Position numbers and translations under genes: made by a program. The notes under the pieces are model-generated. The model saw nothing but the letters and a program-made list of their open reading frames with translations. It was not told where the DNA came from and searched no databases. From positions 3,067,001 to 3,131,000 of the forward strand of contig NC_051096.1 of the NCBI RefSeq assembly GCF_901709675.1: DNA of 64,000 nt, given 5' to 3'. The first letter of the stretch is position 1; each line of letters begins with the position of its first letter. This stretch comes from Syngnathus acus. Taxonomy: Eukaryota > Chordata > Actinopteri > Syngnathiformes > Syngnathidae. Of the stretch, positions 56,101 through 61,074 are shown piece by piece.

Positions 56101-58876
56101 CCTCTTTCTTCCTCCAGTTCAACATCCCGGACTTAAGATCCTTCGCTCCGACTCCAGTAGCTCCATCTCATCGCGTATAGGTTGGACTTCTTCTCTCGCG
56201 CTTTCTCCACTCGCTCCTCGACTTCCTCCTTTCTTCTTGTCGTTTTGCTCGCTGATGTGTGGCTCGGCGTGCGTGCAAGTGTGTGTGTGTGTCGTTTTTT
56301 CACACTGTCTCCTGTGTCTCTCAGTGGCAGTCACTCCAGGCTATTTCTGCTGCAGAGGTATCTACCCTTCCTCCTCTCTCTCTCTCTCTCCATCCATCCA
56401 TCTGGCTGTCTGACACACTGTCCATCCTAATCCGCACAACTGTGCATTGAGTATATGTGTGTGTGTTGGAGTCGCGGTCCAGTTGTGGTCATTTGGGTGT
56501 TGGCGCTGCTCGCTCAAGTTGGCCCGTTGATATCTTTGCTCACGTCACGTCGTACTTTAAGGACTGGAGTATGTGGCCGTGCAAAGTGCCGCTAGCGCTG
56601 TAAAGTGCCGCACCGCTGCTTCCCTCCTGCATCTTGAGCTTCCCGTGCACTTGTCATTCATTTTCTTCTCACTCGCTCCCTTCGATATGATAAATATGAA
56701 TCTTGTTTTTTTGCAGCTTGTGCAGGCTTGTTGTTGTGCGCTTTGTTTGGGGGGCTGCCGCATTTTGTGGAGTCACGGAACCCCCGCCAAGCACGCTGAT
56801 GTCATGTGATGGAAAAGCCCGCGGAGGCTAACGTTCAAATGTTGCATTTTCCAGCAGCTCGTTAGATTGCGCCAAGGCAGCTCAGATTGCAGCATTCCCC
56901 TCGGAACACACGTTCCAAATGAGCCCACCCGCTCCAGCACGTGCACTGCTGCTAAACAAGCGTCCACTGCTCTTATTTTACTTTTATTATTTCCTTTTAT
57001 TGTTCGTATATTTTTAATGCTTACTATGATAAACGTTGTTTTGCAGTTTCATTTGTATTTTTTTTGCATAATAGTTGTTTTCATTAATTTTTGCATTTTT
57101 TTAAACTATTTAAAAAACAAATTACTGCAGTTTTTTATTATGATCTGCGTCCAGCTTCCTCTCGCCCTCTGCCGCCCCCTGCAGGCCTGGATGCCTTCTG
57201 ACTTTTGTTCCCGGTTGTTGTGCTTGCGTTGCAGCGCGCGGGCGCACCAACCTGGAGCTCCGGGAGAAGTTCATCCTTCCCGAGGGGACGCCGCAGAGCG
57301 TGTGCGTCTTGCGCTCCCGGGGCCGCCGCTCCAAGCCGGGCTCCCGCAACGCCTCACCCACCCGCTCCTCATCCTCGGCCTCGCATAGCGGCGCCTCGGC
57401 CCCCTCCACGCCGGCGACACCCACCGCGTCGGCTTCGTCCAGGGTAGGTGACTGAACTTCGTGCAGCAACACATGTGTAACTGTAACATAAAAATTCAAG
57501 CGCCCTCTAGTGGATGTCATTCCGTAATATGTTGTTGTGTGTTACCATGTTATTCAACATTAACATGTTTTTGGTCTTGTTTTGTTTTTGTCTCTCGTCG
57601 TCGTTAATCTTCCTTCACACTTTTTCCTTTTTCCGATCAATATAACTTGATTTTAAAATAATCTTTTGTAACAAAATCCAAATGACTGGCTGGCCTCCCC
57701 ATTCGCACATCTTCCACATTCTGCCACGTCCCTCCTTCCTTGCTTCCTTCCATTCTCACTACTATTTCTTGCTACCTTGCCACTTCGTCTTGCGCGCTTC
57801 CTTCCTTCCTATATGCTTTCTGCTTCCTTCCCTCATCACCTCGCTACTTCCTGACTTCCTCCCATCAGTTGTCGCACACTCACTCTCGTGACTACGCCAA
57901 GCCGTGGTTGGCGCACAGTAAAAGCGCGTCGGCGAGCAAGTGTCAGTGCTGCGCGGATGTCGGCAGCGATGAGGTAACGACGCACGAGACCATCCAGACA
58001 TGGCAACATCCCGCCTCCCTTTCCGCGCCTTCCCCCTCCGCACTCTCCCGCCAAGCCCGGTTCATTGATTTAAAACGAAAAAAAAAGTCAGTCTTTCAAT
58101 TTTAAGGCAGCTAACGATCCTAAAATGATCAACTTTGACCCCAACTGCACATTTCCTGTCTATTGTGTGTGTTAATGTTGTCAGCCATGTTGCAAATGTT
58201 GGACCCATCTCTGACCTCCAAGTGTCCTTGCAGAATCTTTTCTGTTGATTAATGTTTTACCATTTATTTACAATGATTTTATGATGATTGTTCCACAATA
58301 TTAGATTGTCTACAAATTGCTACAACACACCAAATGCTCTGTTCCAGACAATGACTGTGACGCGGTAAGCTGACACTCTTTGTCTCTTCCCACAGGGGGC
58401 GTCGTCGGGCTCCAAGCTGAAGCGTCCGACCTTCCACTCCAGTCGCGGTTCGCTGACAGGAGAAAACGGCGGGACGGCGCACGCCGCCAAACGAAGCGGT
58501 GAGACCTCAAGACCTGACCTTTTTCAAATTGTCACATGACTTGATGCCGCTAATGTTACAACGTTTTACGTATGTGACTTCTTGAAAGTGTCAAATTGTG
58601 GATTTTGTCCCTCACGCTTTCCCGGCAGATCCAAAGAGAGCCGGGTCGTCGGCTAGCGGTCCCGCCAGTCGCGCGGGCAGCCGGGCGGGCAGCCGGGCCA
58701 GCAGCCGCCGAGGGAGCGACGCGTCGGATGCGTCAGAGCTGCAGGACTCTCGCTCCGTCTGTTCGGACGCGTCGGACACCCCACGGAGGCCCGGCGCCGG
58801 CGCCAAACCGTCCAAGATCCCCACAATCACCAAGAAGACGCCCAGCCCCAAAGCGCCCGCGTCCAGCAAGAAATAA
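3261..58876 (+). CDS. macf1: macf1 spectraplakin gene (whole coding span, multi-exon, multi-promoter)
   Basis: A giant cytoskeletal crosslinker that joins actin filaments to microtubules. More than 90 exons can be traced on the plus strand, and each junction keeps frame. The domain order is CH1, CH2, plakin domain with SH3, optional plectin repeats, spectrin-repeat rod, two EF-hands, GAS2 domain and a Gly-Ser-Arg tail. This is the spectraplakin order. The MGKPLSRP-type internal first exon and the C-terminal sequence match MACF1 better than its paralogue dystonin. At least five alternative first exons are seen or suspected (3261, 7403, 9440, 14622, 39528). The intact frame over all exons argues for a functional gene. 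Whether it is macf1a or macf1b is not resolved. The true 5' end may lie before the window, because the mammalian multi-exon leader ending near SVLDPAERAVV was not found. Confidence 0.95.
7403..7544 (+). CDS. macf1: macf1 alternative first exon 1B encoding an N-terminal membrane anchor
   Basis: The ATG at 7403 has A at -3 and G at +4, a good context, and opens a 47-codon frame. Residues 9-29 are hydrophobic ([21 protein letters not shown]) and are followed at once by a basic run, RRRRRHRQR (30-38). This is the layout of a signal anchor with its basic flank in the cytosol, which would leave the CH domains cytosolic. The exon ends with one extra base before a GTAATA donor, the same phase as exons 1A and 1C, and joins the DERDRV exon at 10153. 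Dystonin isoform 2 also has a membrane-spanning N-terminus, so a spectraplakin precedent exists. An upstream in-frame ATG at 7340 would add 21 residues but has a weaker context. Confidence 0.7.
9440..9506 (+). CDS. macf1: candidate macf1 alternative first exon 1C (Cys-containing short N-terminus)
   Basis: A 22-codon frame starting [20 protein letters not shown] begins at 9440 (A at -3) and ends with one extra base before a GTCAGT donor at 9507. The phase matches the exon at 10153, and this is the closest first-exon candidate to the CH1 exons. The leader is short and carries three cysteines. No homologue is recalled, so support is limited to phase, a good donor, ATG context and position. Confidence 0.45.
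10153..12729 (+). CDS. macf1: macf1 CH1 domain exons (actin-binding domain, first half)
   Basis: Four exons: 10153-10214, 11663-11752, 12470-12547 and 12637-12729. The first begins in phase 1 with [19 protein letters not shown], the conserved lead-in and first helix. The second carries the CH hallmark [20 protein letters not shown]. The third gives [20 protein letters not shown], and the fourth ends ...[12 protein letters not shown] in phase 0. The tandem CH1-CH2 pair is the F-actin binding module of the plakin and spectrin families, and CH1 supplies most of the affinity. All catalogued family core positions appear intact. Because exon 12637-12729 ends in phase 0, the CH2 exon can be reached either from here or from the separate first exon at 14622. 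Confidence 0.93.
12730..14621 (+). promoter_or_regulatory. macf1: intron with likely promoter and 5' UTR of the myristoylated isoform
   Basis: No coding exon was seen before 14622. The stretch 13400-13660 is strongly purine-rich (GGA and GA repeats) and 13700-14350 is GC-rich with many CpG. Both are common in vertebrate promoters and 5' UTRs. A run of A residues lies at about 14397-14413. The promoter role is inferred from the first exon that follows; no transcription start can be named. Confidence 0.4.
14622..15644 (+). CDS. macf1: macf1 alternative first exon with MGNSMGC lipid-anchor start (CH1-less isoform)
   Basis: The ATG at 14622 has A at -3 and G at +4 and opens 341 codons ending in phase 0 at a CAG/GTCAGC donor, which fits the CH2 exon at 16310. 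Residues 2-6 (GNSMG) match the N-myristoylation pattern, Cys7 is placed for palmitoylation, and residues 25-41 form a basic patch ([17 protein letters not shown]). Together these suggest dual-lipid plus electrostatic membrane binding. The rest is a low-complexity Ser/Pro/Glu region without a known fold. Mouse ACF7 and dystonin isoform 3 also start in the CH1-CH2 intron and keep only CH2, so weakened actin binding is expected. If the donor is not used, the frame continues to a stop at 15738-15740 with a short hydrophobic end. Confidence 0.85.
16310..16989 (+). CDS. macf1: macf1 CH2 domain exons
   Basis: Three exons: 16310-16476 (phase 0 in, 2 out), 16558-16670 and 16883-16989. They encode [20 protein letters not shown]..., the [19 protein letters not shown] core, [17 protein letters not shown] and [20 protein letters not shown]. 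This is a complete CH2 of the actin-binding tandem. The first exon is the shared landing point for both the CH1 transcript and the lipid-anchored isoform. Intron 16477-16557 is 81 nt with no in-frame stop, so the open frame runs through it. Confidence 0.93.
17071..19702 (+). CDS. macf1: macf1 plakin domain, first half (spectrin-like repeats before SH3)
   Basis: Twelve exons: 17071-17190, 17268-17363, 17433-17560, 17671-17764, 17830-17984, 18125-18398, 18464-18592, 18658-18735, 18803-18964, 19090-19194, 19259-19480 and 19550-19702. The protein is made of helical spectrin-type repeats with recognisable MACF1 stretches such as [60 protein letters not shown] and [12 protein letters not shown]. 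Plakin domains serve as protein-binding platforms at junctions and membranes. The intron after 17560 has a GC rather than GT donor, forced by the reading frame. The plakin region is intact and in frame throughout. Confidence 0.9.
20291..20308. repeat. 18-base C homopolymer in the intron before the SH3 exon
   Basis: A pure C run within a C/T-rich stretch, about 60 bases before the acceptor at 20369. It may bind poly(C)-binding proteins; it is also a place where assemblies often err. Confidence 0.9.
20370..20524 (+). CDS. macf1: macf1 plakin-domain SH3 exon
   Basis: The exon opens with [16 protein letters not shown] and continues [20 protein letters not shown], the plakin SH3 core with its WKV and VPSVCF strands. 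It ends in phase 2 and joins 20598. Plakin SH3 folds sit between spectrin repeats and usually lack the residues of a classical Pro-rich ligand pocket, so a structural role is likely. The preceding 667-nt intron includes an 18-base C run at 20291-20308 before the acceptor. Confidence 0.92.
20598..23340 (+). CDS. macf1: macf1 plakin domain, second half (repeats after SH3)
   Basis: Thirteen exons: 20598-20724, 20803-20986, 21067-21227, 21301-21479, 21565-21703, 21768-21961, 22033-22192, 22279-22362, 22436-22543, 22617-22715, 22801-22923, 23041-23132 and 23205-23340. Markers shared with human MACF1 include [51 protein letters not shown] and [18 protein letters not shown]. The last exon ends EEERK in phase 0, from which the transcript may pass to the plectin-repeat block (24364) or directly to the rod (28213). 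The KRRRM run before SSSDAIT is a small basic patch that could act in localisation; that is only a guess. Confidence 0.9.
23341..24363 (+). other. macf1: intron before the plectin-repeat block
   Basis: This is about 1 kb of A/T-rich sequence with poly(A) tracts near 23707-23728 and 23929-23943. The only coding candidate is a small exon at 23982-24038, listed separately. An open frame at 23657-24085 has no MACF1 similarity and ends in the wrong phase at the GTAAGT donor, so it is not called. Confidence 0.5.
23982..24038 (+). CDS. macf1: candidate 57-nt phase-0 exon leading into the plectin repeats
   Basis: Between a CATCAG acceptor and a strong GTAAGT donor lie 19 codons ([19 protein letters not shown]) in phase 0-0, so the peptide would continue into [12 protein letters not shown] at 24364. 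A codon before it (TAA) stops this frame, so it must be an internal exon if real. The acceptor has a weak pyrimidine tract, which lowers confidence; the donor could instead belong to an alternative non-coding first exon. Confidence 0.4.
24364..26781 (+). CDS. macf1: macf1 plectin-repeat exon (MACF1b-type isoform)
   Basis: A single 2,418-nt exon (806 codons, phase 0 at both ends) begins [20 protein letters not shown] and contains about six plectin-type repeats in roughly residues 8-360. Recurrent units include [37 protein letters not shown] and [16 protein letters not shown], followed by GGI(L/V)DP motifs. A further degenerate unit ([16 protein letters not shown]) lies near residue 420. The C-terminal half is acidic and Lys/Glu-rich with a basic run [12 protein letters not shown] (26184-26219) resembling a nuclear localisation signal. 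In mammals the plectin-repeat form MACF1b associates with the Golgi. The exon is in frame with both neighbours, so it behaves as a cassette. Confidence 0.88.
26857..27844 (+). CDS. macf1: macf1 exons following the plectin repeats (helical tail)
   Basis: Four phase-0 exons: 26857-27015, 27091-27306, 27368-27496 and 27572-27844. They encode charged helical sequence resembling spectrin repeats (for example [18 protein letters not shown] and [20 protein letters not shown]). The introns between them are tiny: 75, 61 and 75 nt, and the one before the first exon is also 75 nt. Three of these four have no in-frame stop, so the frame reads straight through. Intron 27497-27571 uses a GC donor (GAG/GCAAGT). 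The donor after 27844 (GTTTGG) is weak, which fits with optional reading on to the possible poly(A) site downstream. Confidence 0.7.
28056..28061 (+). terminator. macf1: possible internal poly(A) signal AATAAA with GU-rich downstream element
   Basis: AATAAA at 28056-28061 is followed within 10-45 bases by a T/G-rich stretch (TTTGTGTGATTTTCTTTGTG), the usual pairing for vertebrate cleavage and polyadenylation. If the weak donor after 27844 is not used, the frame runs to TAA at 27968-27970 and this signal lies about 85 bases further on. A truncated plectin-repeat isoform would result. No transcript evidence is available. Confidence 0.4.
28213..31679 (+). CDS. macf1: macf1 spectrin-repeat rod, part 1
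   Basis: Exons: 28213-28368, 28449-28682, 28757-28912, 29026-29199, 29266-29433, 29502-29699, 29758-29931, 30000-30123, 30190-30389, 30467-30784, 30925-31091, 31179-31335, 31421-31532 and 31620-31679. They encode tandem triple-helix spectrin repeats. Sequence shared with human MACF1 includes [33 protein letters not shown]-like [16 protein letters not shown] and the short linker [10 protein letters not shown]. The rod is a long flexible spacer between the actin and microtubule ends. Exon 28213 can be joined from either 23340 or 27844, both phase 0. Codon use is strongly GC-biased compared with the A/T-rich introns. Confidence 0.9.
31756..35415 (+). CDS. macf1: macf1 spectrin-repeat rod, part 2
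   Basis: Exons: 31756-31994, 32096-32225, 32355-32554, 32620-33112, 33202-33800, 33894-34082, 34155-34361, 34853-35170 and 35233-35415. Matches to the human rod include [49 protein letters not shown] and [20 protein letters not shown]. Exons 32620-33112 and 33202-33800 are unusually long for this gene and hold more than one repeat each. The last exon ends LGDFK in phase 0 and continues at 44581 ([11 protein letters not shown]), skipping the isoform-specific first exon at 39528. Intron 33801-33893 is stop-free and a multiple of three. Confidence 0.9.
36541..36581. repeat. (TG)n microsatellite
   Basis: About 41 bases of TG dinucleotides with one TC interruption, in the long macf1 intron. It is the complementary sense of the CA array that starts about 140 bases downstream. 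Confidence 0.95.
36722..36800. repeat. (CA)n microsatellite, 79 bases
   Basis: An uninterrupted run of about 39 CA units in the long macf1 intron. CA repeats in introns can bind hnRNP L, and together with the upstream TG array this one could form a stem in the pre-mRNA. Confidence 0.97.
38340..39527 (+). promoter_or_regulatory. macf1: likely promoter and 5' UTR of the MGKPLSRP isoform
   Basis: This stretch has GA-rich low-complexity DNA (38395-38460 and 38600-38630), raised GC and CpG content, and no acceptor-like signal feeding the ATG at 39528 was recognised. The large downstream exon has a strong start context (A at -3, G at +4), so this interval should contain its transcription start and leader. 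A leader intron may exist: GTGCAG at about 38929-38934 could be an acceptor, but no matching donor was found. Confidence 0.45.
39528..42644 (+). CDS. macf1: macf1 large alternative first exon (MGKPLSRP isoform)
   Basis: This exon has 1,039 codons starting [18 protein letters not shown] and ending EPPEEV-type phase 0 at a GTATGC donor, then joins 44581. The N-terminal 60 residues are highly conserved with the human MACF1 isoform that begins the same way ([40 protein letters not shown]). The remainder is rapidly evolving, acidic and Ser/Pro-rich. The human exon, as recalled, has long Pro-Glu-Ala repeats that are absent here. Two copies of an S-F-V-Y motif occur near the end ([13 protein letters not shown] and [15 protein letters not shown]). 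Gly2 and Ser6 suggest possible N-myristoylation, although Lys3 is atypical. The isoform lacks the CH, plakin and upstream rod parts, so it keeps the microtubule-binding end only. Confidence 0.9.
42645..44580 (+). other. macf1: intron after the MGKPLSRP exon
   Basis: No exon was recognised in nearly 2 kb. It holds a poly(T) run near 43009-43023 and GC-rich purine stretches around 43990-44060 that could be regulatory. Nothing further can be supported. Confidence 0.5.
44581..45616 (+). CDS. macf1: macf1 spectrin-repeat rod, part 3 (common exons after both upstream routes)
   Basis: Four exons: 44581-44742, 44808-44978, 45211-45377 and 45457-45616. They encode [74 protein letters not shown] and [18 protein letters not shown], each nearly identical to human MACF1. 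The exon at 44581 is the meeting point of the full-length transcript (from 35415) and the MGKPLSRP transcript (from 42644), both phase 0. Confidence 0.93.
46061..46103. repeat. CA repeat forming the 3' splice-site tract
   Basis: A CACACATGCACATA(CA)n run ends about 8 bases before the acceptor of exon 46112-46438, where a pyrimidine tract would normally be. Its length may vary between individuals and affect inclusion of that exon. Confidence 0.85.
46112..46438 (+). CDS. macf1: macf1 one-repeat cassette exon in the rod
   Basis: 109 codons, phase 0 at both ends, encode a full spectrin repeat with the conserved stretch [20 protein letters not shown]. The exons on either side (ending VKHK, and starting [11 protein letters not shown]) also join in phase 0 without it, so skipping removes exactly one repeat. 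The acceptor tract is a CA microsatellite. A corresponding repeat exists in human MACF1, where both forms are recalled. Confidence 0.85.
46569..48093 (+). CDS. macf1: macf1 spectrin-repeat rod, part 4
   Basis: Exons: 46569-46653, 46718-46944, 47003-47209, 47291-47518, 47587-47805 and 47890-48093. Conserved stretches include [88 protein letters not shown] and [20 protein letters not shown]. The last exon ends DEAVSQSAQ and is followed by a 9-nt microexon before the next full exon. A 315-residue open frame on the other strand over this interval is a by-product of the GC-rich codon bias. Confidence 0.92.
48445..48453 (+). CDS. macf1: macf1 9-nt microexon (Leu-Val-Glu)
   Basis: CTGGTGGAG lies between a CACCCAG acceptor and a strong GTAAGA donor, phase 0-0. 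Human MACF1 and dystonin have three extra residues (ITE) exactly between VSQSTQ and FHDK, so L-V-E fills the expected gap between exon 47890-48093 (ending SQSAQ) and exon 48733 (starting FHDK). It is far too short for open-frame methods. Confidence 0.8.
48733..53289 (+). CDS. macf1: macf1 spectrin-repeat rod, part 5 (C-terminal rod)
   Basis: Exons: 48733-48958, 49020-49246, 49320-49442, 49519-49620, 49700-49801, 49886-50059, 50197-50352, 50421-50618, 50690-50818, 50949-51128, 51195-51350, 51431-51637, 51719-51838, 51900-52069, 52156-52315, 52397-52591, 52674-52946 and 53101-53289. This is the most conserved part of the rod: [90 protein letters not shown] and [20 protein letters not shown]. 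The exon at 49886 has three overlapping AG acceptors (49881-49888), so one or two glutamines may be added or lost. Intron 51638-51718 is stop-free and a multiple of three. Confidence 0.93.
50078..50131. repeat. (ATG)18 trinucleotide repeat
   Basis: Eighteen perfect ATG units in the intron after exon 49886-50059, beginning only 18 bases past the donor. It reads as poly-Met or poly-Asp in translated frames; these are artefacts. Confidence 0.97.
53360..53718 (+). CDS. macf1: macf1 linker exons between rod and EF-hands
   Basis: Two exons: 53360-53471 (phase 0 in, 1 out) and 53558-53718 (2 to 0). The first encodes [20 protein letters not shown] and a basic linker. The second starts with a Gln/His run, [11 protein letters not shown], where mammals have a Ser/Pro-rich segment, then the conserved [20 protein letters not shown] and [11 protein letters not shown], the last spectrin-type helix. 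The polyglutamine-like run looks lineage-specific. Confidence 0.9.
53807..54197 (+). CDS. macf1: macf1 EF-hand pair
   Basis: Two exons (53807-53969 and 54043-54197). They encode the conserved lead-in [20 protein letters not shown] and two canonical calcium loops, [12 protein letters not shown] and [12 protein letters not shown], each with acidic or polar ligands at positions 1, 3, 5 and 9 and Glu at 12. Both loops should bind calcium. In spectraplakins the EF pair packs against GAS2 and tunes microtubule binding. The short intron between them carries a CA repeat and an A run (53977-54007) just before the acceptor region. Confidence 0.96.
54274..55559 (+). CDS. macf1: macf1 GAS2 (GAR) microtubule-binding domain exons, with an 18-nt microexon
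   Basis: Three exons: 54274-54348 ([20 protein letters not shown]...), microexon 54897-54914 (FFLGNQ) and 55442-55559 ([20 protein letters not shown]...[13 protein letters not shown]). This is the zinc-coordinating GAS2-related domain that binds the microtubule lattice. The Cys pair in CKC and the [11 protein letters not shown] core are intact. The 18-nt microexon is phase 0-0 and part of the domain core, so it is presumably constitutive. The intron before it contains a MITE. Confidence 0.94.
54594..54759. mobile_element. mariner-type MITE with TA target-site duplication
   Basis: A 166-bp element is bounded by imperfect inverted ends, CAGTGGTGCCTGACTT at the left and the complement of CAGTGGCACCTTGACTT at the right. 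It is flanked by TA on both sides (54592-54593 and 54760-54761). It has no coding capacity. TA duplication and CAGT-type ends fit a non-autonomous Tc1/mariner/pogo-class element. It lies in the intron between two GAS2 exons and does not disturb the splice sites. Confidence 0.8.
55390..55421. repeat. 16-bp direct tandem repeat before the last GAS2 exon
   Basis: CCTCCTCGTGTTGACG occurs twice head to tail, ending 20 bases before the exon that starts at 55442, within the presumed pyrimidine tract. Confidence 0.85.
56118..56180 (+). CDS. macf1: macf1 63-nt cassette exon after GAS2
   Basis: With the G carried from the previous exon it encodes [20 protein letters not shown] plus one residue and returns phase 1, so it can be included or skipped. 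The same Ser-rich insert ([17 protein letters not shown]) is recalled between NDPCR and ARGRTN in mammalian MACF1 and dystonin isoforms. The acceptor has a long C/T tract. It adds phosphorylatable serines next to the microtubule-binding domain. Confidence 0.85.
   Translation, partial: FNIPDLRSFAPTPVAPSHRV
56325..56357 (+). CDS. macf1: candidate 33-nt cassette exon
   Basis: Between a good TCTCTCAG acceptor and a GTATCT donor, 33 nt keep phase 1 and would insert [11 protein letters not shown] after the Ser-rich cassette. The peptide has two adjacent cysteines. No homologue is recalled; the call rests on splice signals, phase and position. Confidence 0.45.
57235..57443 (+). CDS. macf1: macf1 C-terminal tail exon ([13 protein letters not shown])
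   Basis: Joined in phase 1 after the GAS2 exon or its cassettes, it encodes [18 protein letters not shown], then an Arg/Ser/Pro/Thr-rich stretch ([20 protein letters not shown]). Matches to human MACF1 are strong. This basic, disordered tail helps bind microtubules and is a phosphorylation target in mammals. It ends in phase 0. Confidence 0.92.
57869..57973 (+). CDS. macf1: macf1 105-nt cassette exon (Cys-containing tail insert)
   Basis: 35 codons, phase 0-0, starting [20 protein letters not shown] and containing a KCQCCAD cluster, lie between a CCCATCAG acceptor with a long C/T tract and a GTAACG donor. Both neighbours also join directly in phase 0. It codes without stops in the needed frame and is GC-richer than its surroundings. 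Confidence 0.65.
58396..58876 (+). CDS. macf1: macf1 final exons: Gly-Ser-Arg tail with SxIP EB-binding motif
   Basis: Two exons: 58396-58498 ([20 protein letters not shown]...) and 58629-58876, ending at TAA 58874-58876. The last exon encodes the [20 protein letters not shown] repeat typical of spectraplakins, then [14 protein letters not shown] is an SxIP motif that binds EB1-family proteins at growing microtubule ends. The GSR repeats are known GSK3-regulated microtubule-binding sequence in mammalian MACF1. The protein ends APASSKK. Confidence 0.95.
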
Positions 58877-59695
58877 GACAAGTAAAAAAAACATGTCCTC
58901 CTTTCACATCGTGGCAGCCTTCTTGCATCACTTGCTGGCATCCAGTTTGTGTCAAGAAGTGGGGAGAAGAAAAAAAAAAAGAAAAAGATGGGGCCACATG
59001 TGTTACCCTCAGGAGAGCCAGGAGCCGCCACCTCGAGGTGGTCCAACCTCGCCCGTGGTTTGCAAAAATTCGACACTTTACAAGCTTCCAGGCTTCCCGT
59101 CTTTGCGCAAGTGAGCAAAGAAGACGAGTCCAAACATGAGGCAAGAAAAAGTGGCCGCTCCAACTTTTCCGCCGTGTGCTGCTACGACACACAAAAGACA
59201 TTTTGGCTTGTGGGCCAGCAAATATGCAACGTGCGACGGAACACTCGCTCAGGGGAAGGCACCCACGTGGAAGGGGAACCCCAGCGCGGCCGCCTCGCAA
59301 AAAGGAGCACTCCCTCGCTCGTTCCATCCAAGGGCGGGCGCTAGGGAGTTCTTCCCCCATGTTTTGTACCAAATAACATGCTGCAGTTCTGAATCGGAAC
59401 TGAGACGCCAGGAGAGACACCAAAAGGATCCAGATGAAGATCAAGACACTTCTTTTGACTGTTACTGACGACATCCTCGACCGCAACGGAGGCGGGACGA
59501 ACCGCCATTTTGAAGCTTGGATGCGGGACGACGAGGATGCCGCCATGCTGGGACGGGGTGTCAACTTTTGACACCCAACGCTCTTTTCTTTTCTCCCGCC
59601 TGTTACGGAAGATTATCATGTTACTTCTTTCTGTTAATTTATAATCCAACTTTTTTTTGTTTATCTTGAAATAAAATTAATATTTAATTCTGAAG
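58877..59695 (+). other. macf1: macf1 3' UTR with poly(A) signal at 59670-59675
   Basis: Non-coding sequence from the stop codon to an AATAAA at 59670-59675, with an A/T-rich stretch after it; cleavage would fall near 59690. A second AATAAA lies near 59937 and could serve a longer form. The end point is approximate. Confidence 0.7.
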
Positions 59696-61074
59696 TTGGC
59701 AGAAGAAGTTGAACTGGTGCGACCAATTGTGTGTGGACTCCATGTTGATAAGAGAGAAAACAAAGAAGATACCAGTTGTGGATTTTTATTTATTGATTGT
59801 CCCACCCCCCTCTGATGCTGCCAACACGTGTCAGAGCAAAGGTGTGTGTGGGGGGGCAAGTCGTGTAAAATGAAAAAAAACTAAAATTCTAAACCTTTTG
59901 TGCTGTTGTTTTTTGTATTAAAATCATGCTTGCAGTAATAAAAAATGTCTATACATTTGTGGAAAAGATTATGGCAAGGCTACTTGGAGGTTACAGAATC
60001 GACGAGCATTCCCAGTTGTATTTTGTTTTCATGTTTTTCTTTTAATGACACATCTGATGCGTTTGTGCTCGGTATTTATTTATTTAAGATTCCCAGAAGT
60101 TATCGCCGACGGCATTTCACAAACTGACCAGGAGATGGTGACAGACTTACGCCTATATATAAGGCAATTTTTAATCTTTCAAAAGCACACATTTATTAAA
60201 AAAAAAAAACACATATTAGTAAGAGTTACATACGTGTACACACAATGCGTAGACAATAATAGCCATCTTCAAATAACAAGGTCTTATAATAATCAATAAA
60301 AAGCCAATACTAATTTGCTAATCTTGGAACACAAGCCATTTTGTAGGGTTGACAATAACTGAGTTGTAGCAAGCACACAAATAAATATAAAATGCAAAAA
60401 TGTCACCCATAACCAATCCATGAAACTAAATATTGCTCACTAGAGCGCACACCTGAGAAATGCTACAGTAGCTAACAACCTTGACCACTCCCAGCCGAGA
60501 CAGGCGAGTGACATTTTGCTAGAAAGTAAACCAAAAATCACTGATAAATAAATAAACTGTAAATACTTTCTGGTTTTATAAACTGCTACAATGCAGTCAT
60601 CCATGACTGGATTAGCGGGCAGTCAGTAAGGTTAGTAGCACTTGAGGTTCGAGAGCTTTGTTAGATAAAGATTCATTCATTCATTCATTCATTGTTAATA
60701 CCAAAACGTGATTGATTATTGATTGACTTATATATATATATACGACTATAATCGTTTCAATGCTTTTCGTCATGTTATTAGATGAAGATTGATCGTGATT
60801 TACGGGACACGTTAGCATGCTGGTGTATATTGCATTCTCGAGCAACGGTTTCCGCCACATACATGGACGGCCAACCACTGCCAACACAAATACAGAAATT
60901 GATAACAGTGTTAGTGAGCCACAAATATTGCAACAGCATGTGCACAACACGGTAAAACCGGGACGACTCGTGCGTGCGTGTGTGTGTGTGTCATGCTTAT
61001 GATCAATGCAGCTGATTGACAGCTGATTATGATCAATGCAGCTGATTGACAGCCCCATTGTCGGCTGATCCTCC
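59696..61074. other. convergent intergenic region and likely flotillin-1 3' UTR
   Basis: No coding exon. The part nearest flot1 should be its 3' UTR on the minus strand; the complement of AATAAA at 60192-60197 is a candidate poly(A) signal. Small repeats are present: (ATTC)n at about 60671-60692, a TA run near 60728-60743, a TG run near 60974-60991, and a 30-bp tandem duplication at about 60997-61052. Confidence 0.55.
60997..61052. repeat. 30-bp tandem duplication
   Basis: The 26-base core beginning TTATGATCAATGCAGCTGAT occurs at 60997-61022 and again at 61027-61052 with no difference, a period of 30. It lies just downstream of the flot1 stop codon, in its presumed 3' UTR. Being identical, it is likely recent. 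Confidence 0.9.
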
